Assembly (NCBI GenBank): GCA_030147065.1
Contig: JASLAP010000733.1
Location: 1-15,581, forward strand
Reading direction: 5' to 3'
DNA length: 15,581 bases
Origin: Pseudonocardia sp.
GTDB taxonomy: Bacteria; Actinomycetota; Actinomycetes; Mycobacteriales; Pseudonocardiaceae
In this document: positions 6,443 to 12,377 of the stretch, one piece after another
How the letters are laid out: every line of letters begins with the position of its first letter
How positions within the stretch are numbered: the first letter of the stretch is position 1
The notes under the pieces: generated by a model
Databases searched by the model: none
Seen by the model: only the letters and a program-made list of their open reading frames with translations
What the model was told of the DNA's origin: nothing
Program-made: the position numbers and the translations under genes

Positions 6443-7312
6443 GTGACGGAACCCCCGTTCGGCTTTCGGCAGAATGGATCCGGCGGGATTCTCGACGGCT
6501 CCCCGTTCCTGCTGGAGAGCGCCCTGTTGCGCAACGGACAGGCCGGGCACTCCGGACCCGTGCGTCAGCTCGGCCCGCCCGCCGAGACCAGGCAGTCGCT
6601 CTCCGCGCGCAACGCGCTGGCGGTGTCCCACCTGGCCGAGGGCCGCCGGGCCGAGGCGCTGGATCTGCTGGAGGAGAACTCCGCGGTGTGCCAGCAGGTG
6701 CTCGGCCCGGAAGACCCCGACACCCTGGTCACGGTGGGCAACCTGGCCACGGTCTACCTGGCGCTGGACCGCTGGGCCGACGGGCTGTCGATGCTGGCCG
6801 CGAACCTGGCCGCCCGGGAGCGGGTGTTCGGCGCCGAGCACCCCGCCACCCTCACCGCGCGGGAGGCGCAGGCGACCGCGCAACGCCTGTCCGGGCAGCT
6901 CGCCGAGGCCGTCGTGCTGTCCGCCCGGGTCGCCGCGCAGCGGGTCAGGGTGCTCGGCCCCGCCCACCCCGACACCCTGGCCTCCCGGCTGGGTCACGCG
7001 CTCGCCCGCGCCGACAGCGGCGACCCCGCCGCCGCGGTCGACCACCTGAGCAGCGCGATGATCGACTCCGAGCAGGCGCACGGGCCGCTCTCGCACATGA
7101 CGATCCTGATCCGGGCGCACCTCGCGTGGTGCCTGGCCGATCTCGGCCAGGTCGATTCGGCGGCCGACACCGCCGCGCTGGCCGCGTCGGCGGCGGAGCG
7201 GGCGTTCGGCGCGCAGCACCCCGACGCGATCGCCCTGCGCGAGGACGCGGCCCGGTTCTCCGCCGGGCAGTACCCGCAGGGCGGCCGCCTGGCCCGCGAC
7301 GGCGTGGGCTGA
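6443..7312 (+). CDS. Tetratricopeptide repeat protein (kinesin-light-chain-like TPR)
   Basis: The 289-residue protein has a non-repetitive N-terminus (1-50) followed by TPR helices to about residue 272. The (L/F)G(P/A)xxPxTL linker typical of TPR_10/TPR_12 repeats recurs at residues 87, 129, 171, 213 and 255. This is an exact 42-residue period, with the fourth copy (HGPLSHMTI) degenerate. Such TPR arrays are protein-interaction scaffolds and are common in actinobacteria, often near signalling or regulatory proteins. No DNA-binding, NB-ARC or kinase domain is attached and there is no signal peptide, so it looks like a stand-alone cytosolic scaffold. It follows the GPP34 gene in the same direction and is convergent with the lipoprotein gene, with 30 bp between the stops. 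Its partner is not known. Confidence 0.85.
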   Translation: MTEPPFGFRQNGSGGILDGSPFLLESALLRNGQAGHSGPVRQLGPPAETRQSLSARNALAVSHLAEGRRAEALDLLEENSAVCQQVLGPEDPDTLVTVGNLATVYLALDRWADGLSMLAANLAARERVFGAEHPATLTAREAQATAQRLSGQLAEAVVLSARVAAQRVRVLGPAHPDTLASRLGHALARADSGDPAAAVDHLSSAMIDSEQAHGPLSHMTILIRAHLAWCLADLGQVDSAADTAALAASAAERAFGAQHPDAIALREDAARFSAGQYPQGGRLARDGVG

Positions 7313-7342
7313 GCGCGGCCCGGCCCGGACCACCCACTGGCA

Positions 7343-8335
7343 TCACTCCAGCGTCGGCACCACGATGCTGGACACCAGCTCGACGAACGCCTCGCTGCCG
7401 GCCGGTCGGGCGACCGCCGGGTCGGGGTCCGGTTCGCTGGCCACCGCGACCACCAGCTCCAGCCCCGGCACCACCTCGACCAGTTGGCCGTCCTCGCCGG
7501 TCAGCACGATGGCCGCGTGCCCGCCGGCACGGGTCAGCCACAGCCGGTACCCGGCGTGCGGCAGCCGGCGCCGCCCGGTGTCGGCGTGCGGTCGCGCGGA
7601 CAGGTCGAGCCACGCGGCCGGCACCACCTGACTGCCGCCGGCCGCACCGCGGTCCAGCCACAGCGCGCCGAGGGCGGTCAGCTCCGACGCGGTGACCGCC
7701 GGGCCGGTCGCCGTCCACGGGGGATCGACACCCAACGGCCCGAACAGCAGCTCGCGGGCCAACTCCGGGACCGGGCGCCCGGAGGCCGCGGTGAGCAGGG
7801 CGGACAGCTCGTCGGTTGGCCCGGCCGACGTGCCGACCAGCAGGTCGTGCAGCGGGGTGGCGGCGACCGCCGCCAGCGGCCCGGGCAGCGGACCGGGCAG
7901 CAACTCGCCGACCGGCCGCCGCACGCCACCGATCCCCTCGGTGCCCAGCGCGCCCCGGTCGAGCAGGATGCCGACCAGGGTCACCACGACCACCGCGGTC
8001 ACCCCGTTGATCTCCCGCCGCTGCTCGGGCAGGTCCGGGCGGCGCCGGTCCACCAGCACCTGCCCGTCGACGACGACGCGGACCGCGGCCACCCGGTCGT
8101 ACCGCCCCCAGCGGCTGGCCCCCAGGAACGCGTCGATCCGGTCTGCCAGCCCGGCGGCCGGCGGGCCCGGCGGGACCGGGGCCGGCGGTACCGGTACCCG
8201 CGTGGACGGCGCGGGGGCGATCGGGCCGGGCGCCGGAGCCGGCGGCCCGGCGGCCGTGCACGCCGCCAGGAGCGCACCGGCGAGCACCAGCCCCACCGAT
8301 CGCGGACCCGCTCCGGCCGACGTCGTTGTGCCCAT
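7343..8335 (-). CDS. Lipoprotein with degenerate serine beta-lactamase-like (COG1680) domain, probably inactive
   Basis: This is a 330-residue predicted lipoprotein: signal peptide with lipobox LAAC (Cys26), then a Pro/Ala-rich linker to about residue 62. Residues about 63-325 resemble the beta-lactamase/penicillin-binding (serine hydrolase) fold. GVTAVVVVTLVGILLDRG (111-128) aligns with the usual SVTKS...LVGIALDRG helix. RELLFGPLGV, SQVVPAAWL (235-243) and GEDGQLVEVVPGLELVVAVAS (280-300) are also family-like. The catalytic S-x-x-K is replaced by G-x-x-A (G111, A114). The Tyr-Ser-Asn segment is not recognisable, and the stretch before LLFGPLG seems shortened. A role as a penicillin-recognising enzyme is therefore unlikely; a binding or structural envelope role is inferred. 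ATG 8335 is chosen for its GAGGAG and for the signal peptide. It diverges from the DUF1992 gene. Confidence 0.8.
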   Translation of the reverse strand: MGTTTSAGAGPRSVGLVLAGALLAACTAAGPPAPAPGPIAPAPSTRVPVPPAPVPPGPPAAGLADRIDAFLGASRWGRYDRVAAVRVVVDGQVLVDRRRPDLPEQRREINGVTAVVVVTLVGILLDRGALGTEGIGGVRRPVGELLPGPLPGPLAAVAATPLHDLLVGTSAGPTDELSALLTAASGRPVPELARELLFGPLGVDPPWTATGPAVTASELTALGALWLDRGAAGGSQVVPAAWLDLSARPHADTGRRRLPHAGYRLWLTRAGGHAAIVLTGEDGQLVEVVPGLELVVAVASEPDPDPAVARPAGSEAFVELVSSIVVPTLE

Positions 8336-8340
8336 GGTCG

Positions 8341-8346
8341 CTCCTC
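8341..8346 (-). promoter_or_regulatory. Ribosome binding site of the degenerate hydrolase lipoprotein
   Basis: GAGGAG on the minus strand lies 5 nt before ATG 8335. It selects this start over in-frame starts up to 8539, which would bury the signal peptide inside the protein and overlap the divergent gene. Confidence 0.7.
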
Positions 8347-8435
8347 GCCCGGCACGAGTGTGCCGCCCGGGAAGTGCCCGCGCCAGGGCCGTGCACACGT
8401 CGTGGGCCGCCGGTACCGTCCGGAGCAGGCCCGCG

Positions 8436-8441
8436 AGGAGG
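8436..8441 (+). promoter_or_regulatory. Ribosome binding site fixing the GTG start of the DUF1992 gene
   Basis: AGGAGG lies 6 nt before GTG 8448. The open frame extends far upstream, so this site and the family N-terminus decide the start. Confidence 0.75.
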
Positions 8442-8447
8442 GGTGCG

Positions 8448-8930
8448 GTGACGAGCGAGCCGTACGAGTCGCTGATCGACCGGCAGATCCGGCTGGCCGC
8501 CGAGCGCGGCGCGTTCGACGCCCTGCCCGGGGCCGGCAAGCCGCTGCCCGCCCTCGACGAGCCCGACGACGACCTGTGGTGGGTGCGCGGTTACCTGCGG
8601 CGCGAGGGCCTGTCCACCGAGGCGCTGCTGCCGCCGTCGGTGCAGTTGCGCAAGGAGATCGACCGGCTGCCCGAGACGCTGCGGGCGCTGCCCACCGAGC
8701 GGGCCGTGCGCGACGCGGTCGCCGAGCTCGACCTGCGGATCGTGGAGTTCCTGCTGGCGCCCTCCGGGCCGCGGGTGCCGATCCGGCGGATCGACCCGGA
8801 CGCGGCGGTCCGTCGATGGGCCCGGGAGCGGGCGGCGAAGCAGCCCGATTCGCGACCGGCCGCGCCGGCCACCGGGGATCCGGAGCCGGGCGACCGGCGG
8901 CGTCGACGCTGGTGGTGGAGCGCCCGCTGA
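8448..8930 (+). CDS. DUF1992 (DnaJ homologue subfamily C member 28-like) protein
   Basis: The 160-residue protein has the DUF1992 signature at its start: YESLIDRQIRLAAERGAFDALPGAGKPL (6-33), with the conserved I-x-x-A-x-x-x-G-x-FDxLPGxGKPL pattern, followed by ...LLPPSVQLRKEID (60-72). This domain is also found in DnaJC28-like proteins, but no J domain is present here and the biochemical role is unknown. The protein is cytosolic, with no signal or membrane segment. The C-terminus is odd: five Arg followed by three Trp (residues 150-157), a strongly basic-aromatic tail that might touch membrane or nucleic acid. It diverges from the lipoprotein gene (112 bp between starts). Its stop codon is part of a hairpin shared with the convergent GlcG-like gene. 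Confidence 0.88.
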   Translation: MTSEPYESLIDRQIRLAAERGAFDALPGAGKPLPALDEPDDDLWWVRGYLRREGLSTEALLPPSVQLRKEIDRLPETLRALPTERAVRDAVAELDLRIVEFLLAPSGPRVPIRRIDPDAAVRRWARERAAKQPDSRPAAPATGDPEPGDRRRRRWWWSAR

Positions 8931-8959
8931 CCGCCGCGGCCGACCGGCGGCCCGGTCAG
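8927..8959. terminator. Bidirectional hairpin terminator between convergent genes
   Basis: The outer stem CTGACCG (8927-8933) pairs with CGGTCAG (8953-8959). The inner stem GGCCG (8938-8942) pairs with CGGCC (8948-8952) around ACCGG. A 4-nt bulge (CCGC) sits on the left arm. The left arm contains the TGA stop of the DUF1992 gene, and the hairpin lies 23 nt beyond the stop of the opposing GlcG-like gene, so it could terminate both. Confidence 0.5.
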
Positions 8960-8981
8960 GGCTACCGGTGCCGGCGCGTGC

Positions 8982-9419
8982 TCACTCCTCGGCTCCGGTC
9001 TGCCCGACCAGGCCGACCGCGGCGATGCCGGCCAGGGCCGCGGCCTCGTCGTTGAGCGAGGCGTCGCCGGTGACCCCGACCGCGCCGAGCAGCGCCCCGT
9101 CGGCGGACCGCACGAACACTCCGCCCGGCACCGACAGGATCCGGCCACCGGCCAGCGCGGCCACCGAGGTGAAGAACTCCGGGGAGTCCGCCGCGCGGGC
9201 CGCGATCGCCCGGTTGGTCATGCCCATCCCGAGCACGCCCCACGCCTTGGCCACCGCGATGTCCGGGCGCAGGTTGCCCGACCCGTCCTGGCGGCCGAGC
9301 GCGACGAGCGCGCCGCCCGGGTCCAGCACCGCGACGGTGAGCGGGTTGAAACCCTGCGCGGTGCCGTGCTCCAGGGCGGCGGTCACGATGGCCTGGGCCT
9401 GCTCGAGGGTGATCGTCAT
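8982..9419 (-). CDS. GlcG/HbpS family heme-binding-like protein (DUF336)
   Basis: The 145-residue small-domain protein belongs to the GlcG/HbpS (PF03928) family. Family features are the opening helix LEQAQAIVTAALEHG, the strand TVAVLDPGGALVALGRQDG (28-46), the AVAKAWGVLGMG helix (55-66), GGRILSVPGGVFVRSADGALLGAVGVTGD (91-119) and the terminal DEAAALAGIAAVG helix. HbpS is an extracellular heme-binding redox sensor component; many homologues of this length are cytosolic with unknown roles, or accompany catabolic genes. No signal peptide is visible here. ATG 9419 is preferred; ATG 9428 is possible but its purine-rich site would be too close. It lies 60 bp downstream of the nitroreductase-like gene in the same direction and may be co-transcribed. 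Confidence 0.88.
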   Translation of the reverse strand: MTITLEQAQAIVTAALEHGTAQGFNPLTVAVLDPGGALVALGRQDGSGNLRPDIAVAKAWGVLGMGMTNRAIAARAADSPEFFTSVAALAGGRILSVPGGVFVRSADGALLGAVGVTGDASLNDEAAALAGIAAVGLVGQTGAEE

Positions 9420-9479
9420 GCCGGCCATCCTGCCGCACACCGCGGGCCGCCACCGGCCGTGCCGGAGCGGTGCTGCCGG

Positions 9480-9890
9480 TCAGTCCTGCCGGGTCAGCCG
9501 CAGCACCGGGATCTTCCGGCTGGTCTTCTCCTGGTACTCGCCGAACCCCGGGCGCTCGGCGACGACCTTGGCCCAGACCTGGTCGCGCTCCTCGCCGAGG
9601 ACCTCCTCGGTGGTCACCCGGAACGTCTCGGTGCCGACCTCGACCTCGATCGACGGGTTGGCCTTGAGGTTGTGGTACCAGTCCGGGTTCGTCGGGGCGC
9701 CCGCCTTCGAGGCGATGATCACCATCGTGCCGTCGTCCTGCGGGAAGTAGACCAGCGGCGCCACCCGCTCGGTGCCGGTGCGGGCGCCGATGTGGTGGAT
9801 CAGGATCATCGGGGCGCCCTCGAACGGGCCGCCCACCCGCCCCTCGTTGGCCCGGAACTCCTCGATGATCTTCGCGTTCCAGTCGCTCAC
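9480..9890 (-). CDS. Deazaflavin (F420)-dependent nitroreductase family protein
   Basis: The 136-residue protein belongs to the Ddn-type nitroreductase/deazaflavin-dependent oxidoreductase family. Visible signatures are HHIGARTGTERVAPLVYF (32-49) and ASKAGAPTNPDWYHNLKANP (60-79), the region that contacts the F420 phosphate chain, followed by IEVEVGTETFRV. Members use reduced coenzyme F420 to reduce quinones, nitroaromatics or other enones; some bind heme or flavins instead. The substrate is unknown. GTG 9890 is chosen because GAGGAG at 9895-9900 lies 4 nt before it and because family proteins begin with a similar S-x-W-N-x-x-I-I-E-E-F-R helix. It lies 49 bp after the M50 gene and before the GlcG-like gene, likely one transcript. 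It implies that the host makes F420. Confidence 0.92.
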   Translation of the reverse strand: MSDWNAKIIEEFRANEGRVGGPFEGAPMILIHHIGARTGTERVAPLVYFPQDDGTMVIIASKAGAPTNPDWYHNLKANPSIEVEVGTETFRVTTEEVLGEERDQVWAKVVAERPGFGEYQEKTSRKIPVLRLTRQD

Positions 9891-9939
9891 GGTGCTCCTC
9901 GGTGTGGGTTCGAACCGGTGTCCGGGGCCGCCTGCGGGG

Positions 9940-10698
9940 CTAGGACGGGACCAGCAGGACCCAGCCGGCCACCACCACGGCCACACCGGCCAGCAACCAG
10001 AACAGGCCCGCCCACATTCCGCCGGGCACCCGGGTGAGCGCGGCCAGCATGTCCACGTCCGAGCTCCCGCCGCCGCGGCCGGTCCAGCGCTCGCGGCGCC
10101 GGCCGCGCTGCAGCTCGCGCACCGCGCGCAACCCGCCGAGCAGCAGGAACCAGCACAGCGCGGCGGCGAACCCGTCCTGCAGCCGCGGCTGCCCCCACAC
10201 CGCGACCGCCGCCACCGCGGCACCGGTGCCGAGCACCGAGATCCACCCGAACAGGTTGCGGACGTGGATCAGCGTCGCGGCCAGCAGCGCCAGCGCGATC
10301 CACAGCATCAGCGCCGCCCGGTCCGCGGCCACCAGCAGCGCCCCGCCCAGCCCGAGCAGCGAGGGCGCGGGGTAGCCGCCGAGGAAGGTGAACACCAGCC
10401 CCGGCCCGCGCCGGGCCCCGGTCGACACGGTCAACCCGGAGGTGTCGGGGTGCAACCGGATGCCGGTGAGCCCGCGCCCGGCGAGCACGGCCGTCAGCGC
10501 GTGGCCGCCCTCGTGCGCGATGGTCACGACGGTGCGGCTCCACCGCCACGACACCGACCACGCGACCGCGACGACGGCCAGCAGCAGGGCCAGCAGGACA
10601 CCCGGCCGCTCGGCGAGCGCGACCTGCGCCGCACCCACCGCGGTGTCGACGATCCCGGGCAGCGCCCCGCCTGTCCACGTCCCGATCGTCTCCCGCAC
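9940..10698 (-). CDS. M50-type integral membrane metalloprotease-like protein
   Basis: The 252-residue multi-pass membrane protein belongs to the M50B-like peptidase family. The zinc-site motif HEGGH (HExxH) lies at 62-66, just after a hydrophobic helix (33-50), as in site-2-protease relatives. Other family-like stretches are GLVFTFLGGYPAPSLLGLG (100-118) and HVRNLFGW (145-152). The C-terminal SSDVDMLAALTRVPGGMW (212-229) precedes a last membrane helix (about 231-250). Further membrane segments lie near 128-146, 153-168 and 177-191. Substrates of this family in actinobacteria are unknown; no PDZ domain is present. GTG 10698 is chosen because the other start (GTG 10740) lies inside the MerR operator. 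No Shine-Dalgarno is visible, so it may be leaderless. It heads the leftward M50-nitroreductase-GlcG group and diverges from a MerR gene. Confidence 0.85.
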   Translation of the reverse strand: MRETIGTWTGGALPGIVDTAVGAAQVALAERPGVLLALLLAVVAVAWSVSWRWSRTVVTIAHEGGHALTAVLAGRGLTGIRLHPDTSGLTVSTGARRGPGLVFTFLGGYPAPSLLGLGGALLVAADRAALMLWIALALLAATLIHVRNLFGWISVLGTGAAVAAVAVWGQPRLQDGFAAALCWFLLLGGLRAVRELQRGRRRERWTGRGGGSSDVDMLAALTRVPGGMWAGLFWLLAGVAVVVAGWVLLVPS

Positions 10699-10728
10699 CG
10701 GTCCAGTCTGGCCCAGCCCGCCGCGGGC

Positions 10729-10759
10729 TTGACCCTCCACCCGCTGGAGGCTCCAGGAT
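10729..10759 (+). promoter_or_regulatory. MerR-type promoter and operator of the MerR-family gene
   Basis: The -35 TTGACC (10729-10734) and a -10-like CAGGAT (10754-10759) are separated by 19 bp, the over-long spacer typical of MerR-activated promoters. The spacer holds a perfect dyad CCTCCA-N5-TGGAGG (10734-10750). A second dyad CTGGAG-G-CTCCAG (10744-10756) overlaps it and reaches into the -10. Autoregulation by the adjacent MerR protein is inferred. A start site near 10766-10767 would make the ATG at 10767 leaderless. Confidence 0.65.
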
Positions 10760-10766
10760 GGGCGCC

Positions 10767-11666
10767 ATGACGACGATGCTCACCATCGGGCAGCTCGCCC
10801 GCCGGTCGGGCGTGCCGGTCCGCACGATCCGCTTCTGGTCGGACGAGGGCGTGCTGCCCGAGACCGACCGCTCGCGCGGCAACTACCGCCGCTACGACGC
10901 CCGGGCGGTGGCCCGCCTCGACCTCGTCCGCACCCTGCGCGAGCTCGGGATGGGCCTGGAGGACGTGCGGCTGGTGCTGGAGCGCCAGCGCACCGTCGAA
11001 GAGGTGGCCGCCGCGCACGTGCGGGCCATCGACGACCAGATCCGCACCCTGCGGACCCAGCGCGCGCTCTGCACGATGCTGGCCGGCGGGGAGTGGACGA
11101 CCCGGAAGGCCTCCCTGATGAACGACCTCGCGCGGCTCTCCGCCGCCGACCGCCGGCGCCTGATCGACGAGTTCGTCGACGCGGTCTTCGCCGGCACCGA
11201 CCCGGACGCGCCGGGGGCCGGCATCGCCGGTGCCATGCGCACCCTGCCCACCGAGCTGCCCGACGACCCGTCCACCGAGCAGGTGGAGGCCTGGATCGAG
11301 CTGGCCGAGCTGGTCGCCGACCCCGCCTTCCGGGCCCGGGCCCGGGAGATGGCGGTGGCCGGCGCCCGGTCCGGCACCGAGGGCCCGCCGCTCGACCCGG
11401 CGGCGGTGGTGGAGCACGCCGGCGGCGCGCTCGCCGCGGGCGTCGACCCGGCGTCGGCGCAGGGCCAGCGGGTGCTGGCCCGGATCACCGGACCCGACCT
11501 CGACCCCGCTCGGCGCACCGCGATGGCCGACACCATCGCCACGTTCTCCGACCGCCGGGTGGAGCGGTACTGGCAGCTGCTGGGGGTGCTCAACGGCTGG
11601 GAGCCGGTGCCGGCCTCGGTGCCGGCCTTCGAGTGGGTGGTCGCGGCGTTGCGGGCCGGTGCCTGA
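10767..11666 (+). CDS. MerR family transcriptional regulator with a C-terminal domain
   Basis: The 299-residue regulator has the MerR winged-helix at the N-terminus: LTIGQLARRSGVPVRTIRFWSDEGVLP (5-31), wing RGNYRRYDARAVARL (37-51), second HTH and RTLRELGMGLEDVRLVL (55-71). A dimerisation helix spans about 74-106. The remaining 190 residues are a helical domain of unknown ligand, with no cysteine cluster for metal binding, so it is not a classic metal sensor. Three near-by ATGs exist (10758, 10767, 10776). 10758 overlaps the -10 element, so 10767 is chosen as a likely leaderless start. It probably acts on its own 19-bp-spacer promoter, and may affect the divergent M50 gene group. Its stop lies 6 bp from the convergent LysE gene. 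Confidence 0.9.
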   Translation: MTTMLTIGQLARRSGVPVRTIRFWSDEGVLPETDRSRGNYRRYDARAVARLDLVRTLRELGMGLEDVRLVLERQRTVEEVAAAHVRAIDDQIRTLRTQRALCTMLAGGEWTTRKASLMNDLARLSAADRRRLIDEFVDAVFAGTDPDAPGAGIAGAMRTLPTELPDDPSTEQVEAWIELAELVADPAFRARAREMAVAGARSGTEGPPLDPAAVVEHAGGALAAGVDPASAQGQRVLARITGPDLDPARRTAMADTIATFSDRRVERYWQLLGVLNGWEPVPASVPAFEWVVAALRAGA

Positions 11667-11672
11667 CCGGCG

Positions 11673-12308
11673 TCACTCCTTGCGCCCGGTCGCAGCCATC
11701 GCCACTCCCATTCCGATGATCATCAGCCCGCCGGTGCCGCCGAGCCGGCTCAGCCGGGCCGGTGACGTCGCGAACCAGGCGCGCGCACTCCCGGCGGCCA
11801 GCCCCCATGCGCTGTCCAGGACGGCCGCGATCAGCGCGAACAGCAGTCCGAACACCAGCATCTGCACGGTCGGGTCGCCCACCGCCGGGTCCACGGCCTG
11901 CGGCAGCACCGCGGAGAAGAACACCAGCACCTTGGGGTTGGTGGCGCCGACCACGACGCCCTGCCAGTACAACCGCCGGTCCACCTGGCCGGCCGGCTGC
12001 CCGACCAGCGCGGCCAGCTCACCGCGCCGGCGGAACGTCTGCCAGCCGAGGTAGCAGAGGTAGGCCGCGCCCACCAGCTTGATCACGGTGAACACCGTGA
12101 GGGACTGCGCGGCGATCGCCCCGAACCCGAGCGCCACCACCACCGCGACCAGCGCCGCCCCGGTGGTGTTGCCGGCGACGCTGGTCAGCGCGGCCCGGCG
12201 GCCGTGCGCCAGCGCGCGGCCGACGATGAACAGCACGCTCGGACCGGGGACCAGCACCAGCACGATCCCGGCCAGGGTGAAGGTCAGCAGGCTCTGGGTG
12301 CTCGGCAC
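11673..12308 (-). CDS. LysE/RhtB family amino-acid exporter
   Basis: The 211-residue, about six-helix membrane protein belongs to the LysE/RhtB translocator family. Signatures are the N-terminal helix with VPGPSVLFIVGRALAHGRRAAL (20-41), GAAYLCYLGWQTFR (80-93) and GATNPKVLVFFSAVLPQ (121-137). The family exports amino acids or derivatives; the substrate cannot be told from the sequence. The length equals the family norm. GTG 12308 has no Shine-Dalgarno, but TAGCGT lies 6 nt upstream on the minus strand, which fits a leaderless start. It follows glnE in the same direction (69 bp gap) and is convergent with the MerR gene (6 bp between stops). A functional link to nitrogen control is suggested only by position. 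Confidence 0.92.
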   Translation of the reverse strand: MPSTQSLLTFTLAGIVLVLVPGPSVLFIVGRALAHGRRAALTSVAGNTTGAALVAVVVALGFGAIAAQSLTVFTVIKLVGAAYLCYLGWQTFRRRGELAALVGQPAGQVDRRLYWQGVVVGATNPKVLVFFSAVLPQAVDPAVGDPTVQMLVFGLLFALIAAVLDSAWGLAAGSARAWFATSPARLSRLGGTGGLMIIGMGVAMAATGRKE

Positions 12309-12314
12309 CCCCGC

Positions 12315-12320
12315 ACGCTA
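12315..12320 (-). promoter_or_regulatory. Putative -10 element for a leaderless LysE transcript
   Basis: TAGCGT on the minus strand fits the actinobacterial TAnnnT -10 form and ends 6 nt before GTG 12308, which would make that G the transcription start. No good -35 is seen, as is usual for such promoters. Confidence 0.35.
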
Positions 12321-12377
12321 TGCCCACCCCGCTGCACCGCCCACCGGATTACCGGCCGGGTCCGCCCGCGGTGCCGG

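Noticed and set aside
7313..7342. Terminator between the convergent TPR and lipoprotein genes
   Set aside because: Only a 4-bp GGGC/GCCC pairing could be found in the 30-bp gap, which is too weak to call.
9906..9918. GGGTTCGAACCGG resembling a tRNA T-arm or attachment site
   Set aside because: The flanks do not form a 5-bp T stem or the rest of a tRNA, and it lies in a 49-bp gap between two genes. It is best seen as a chance TTCGAA palindrome.
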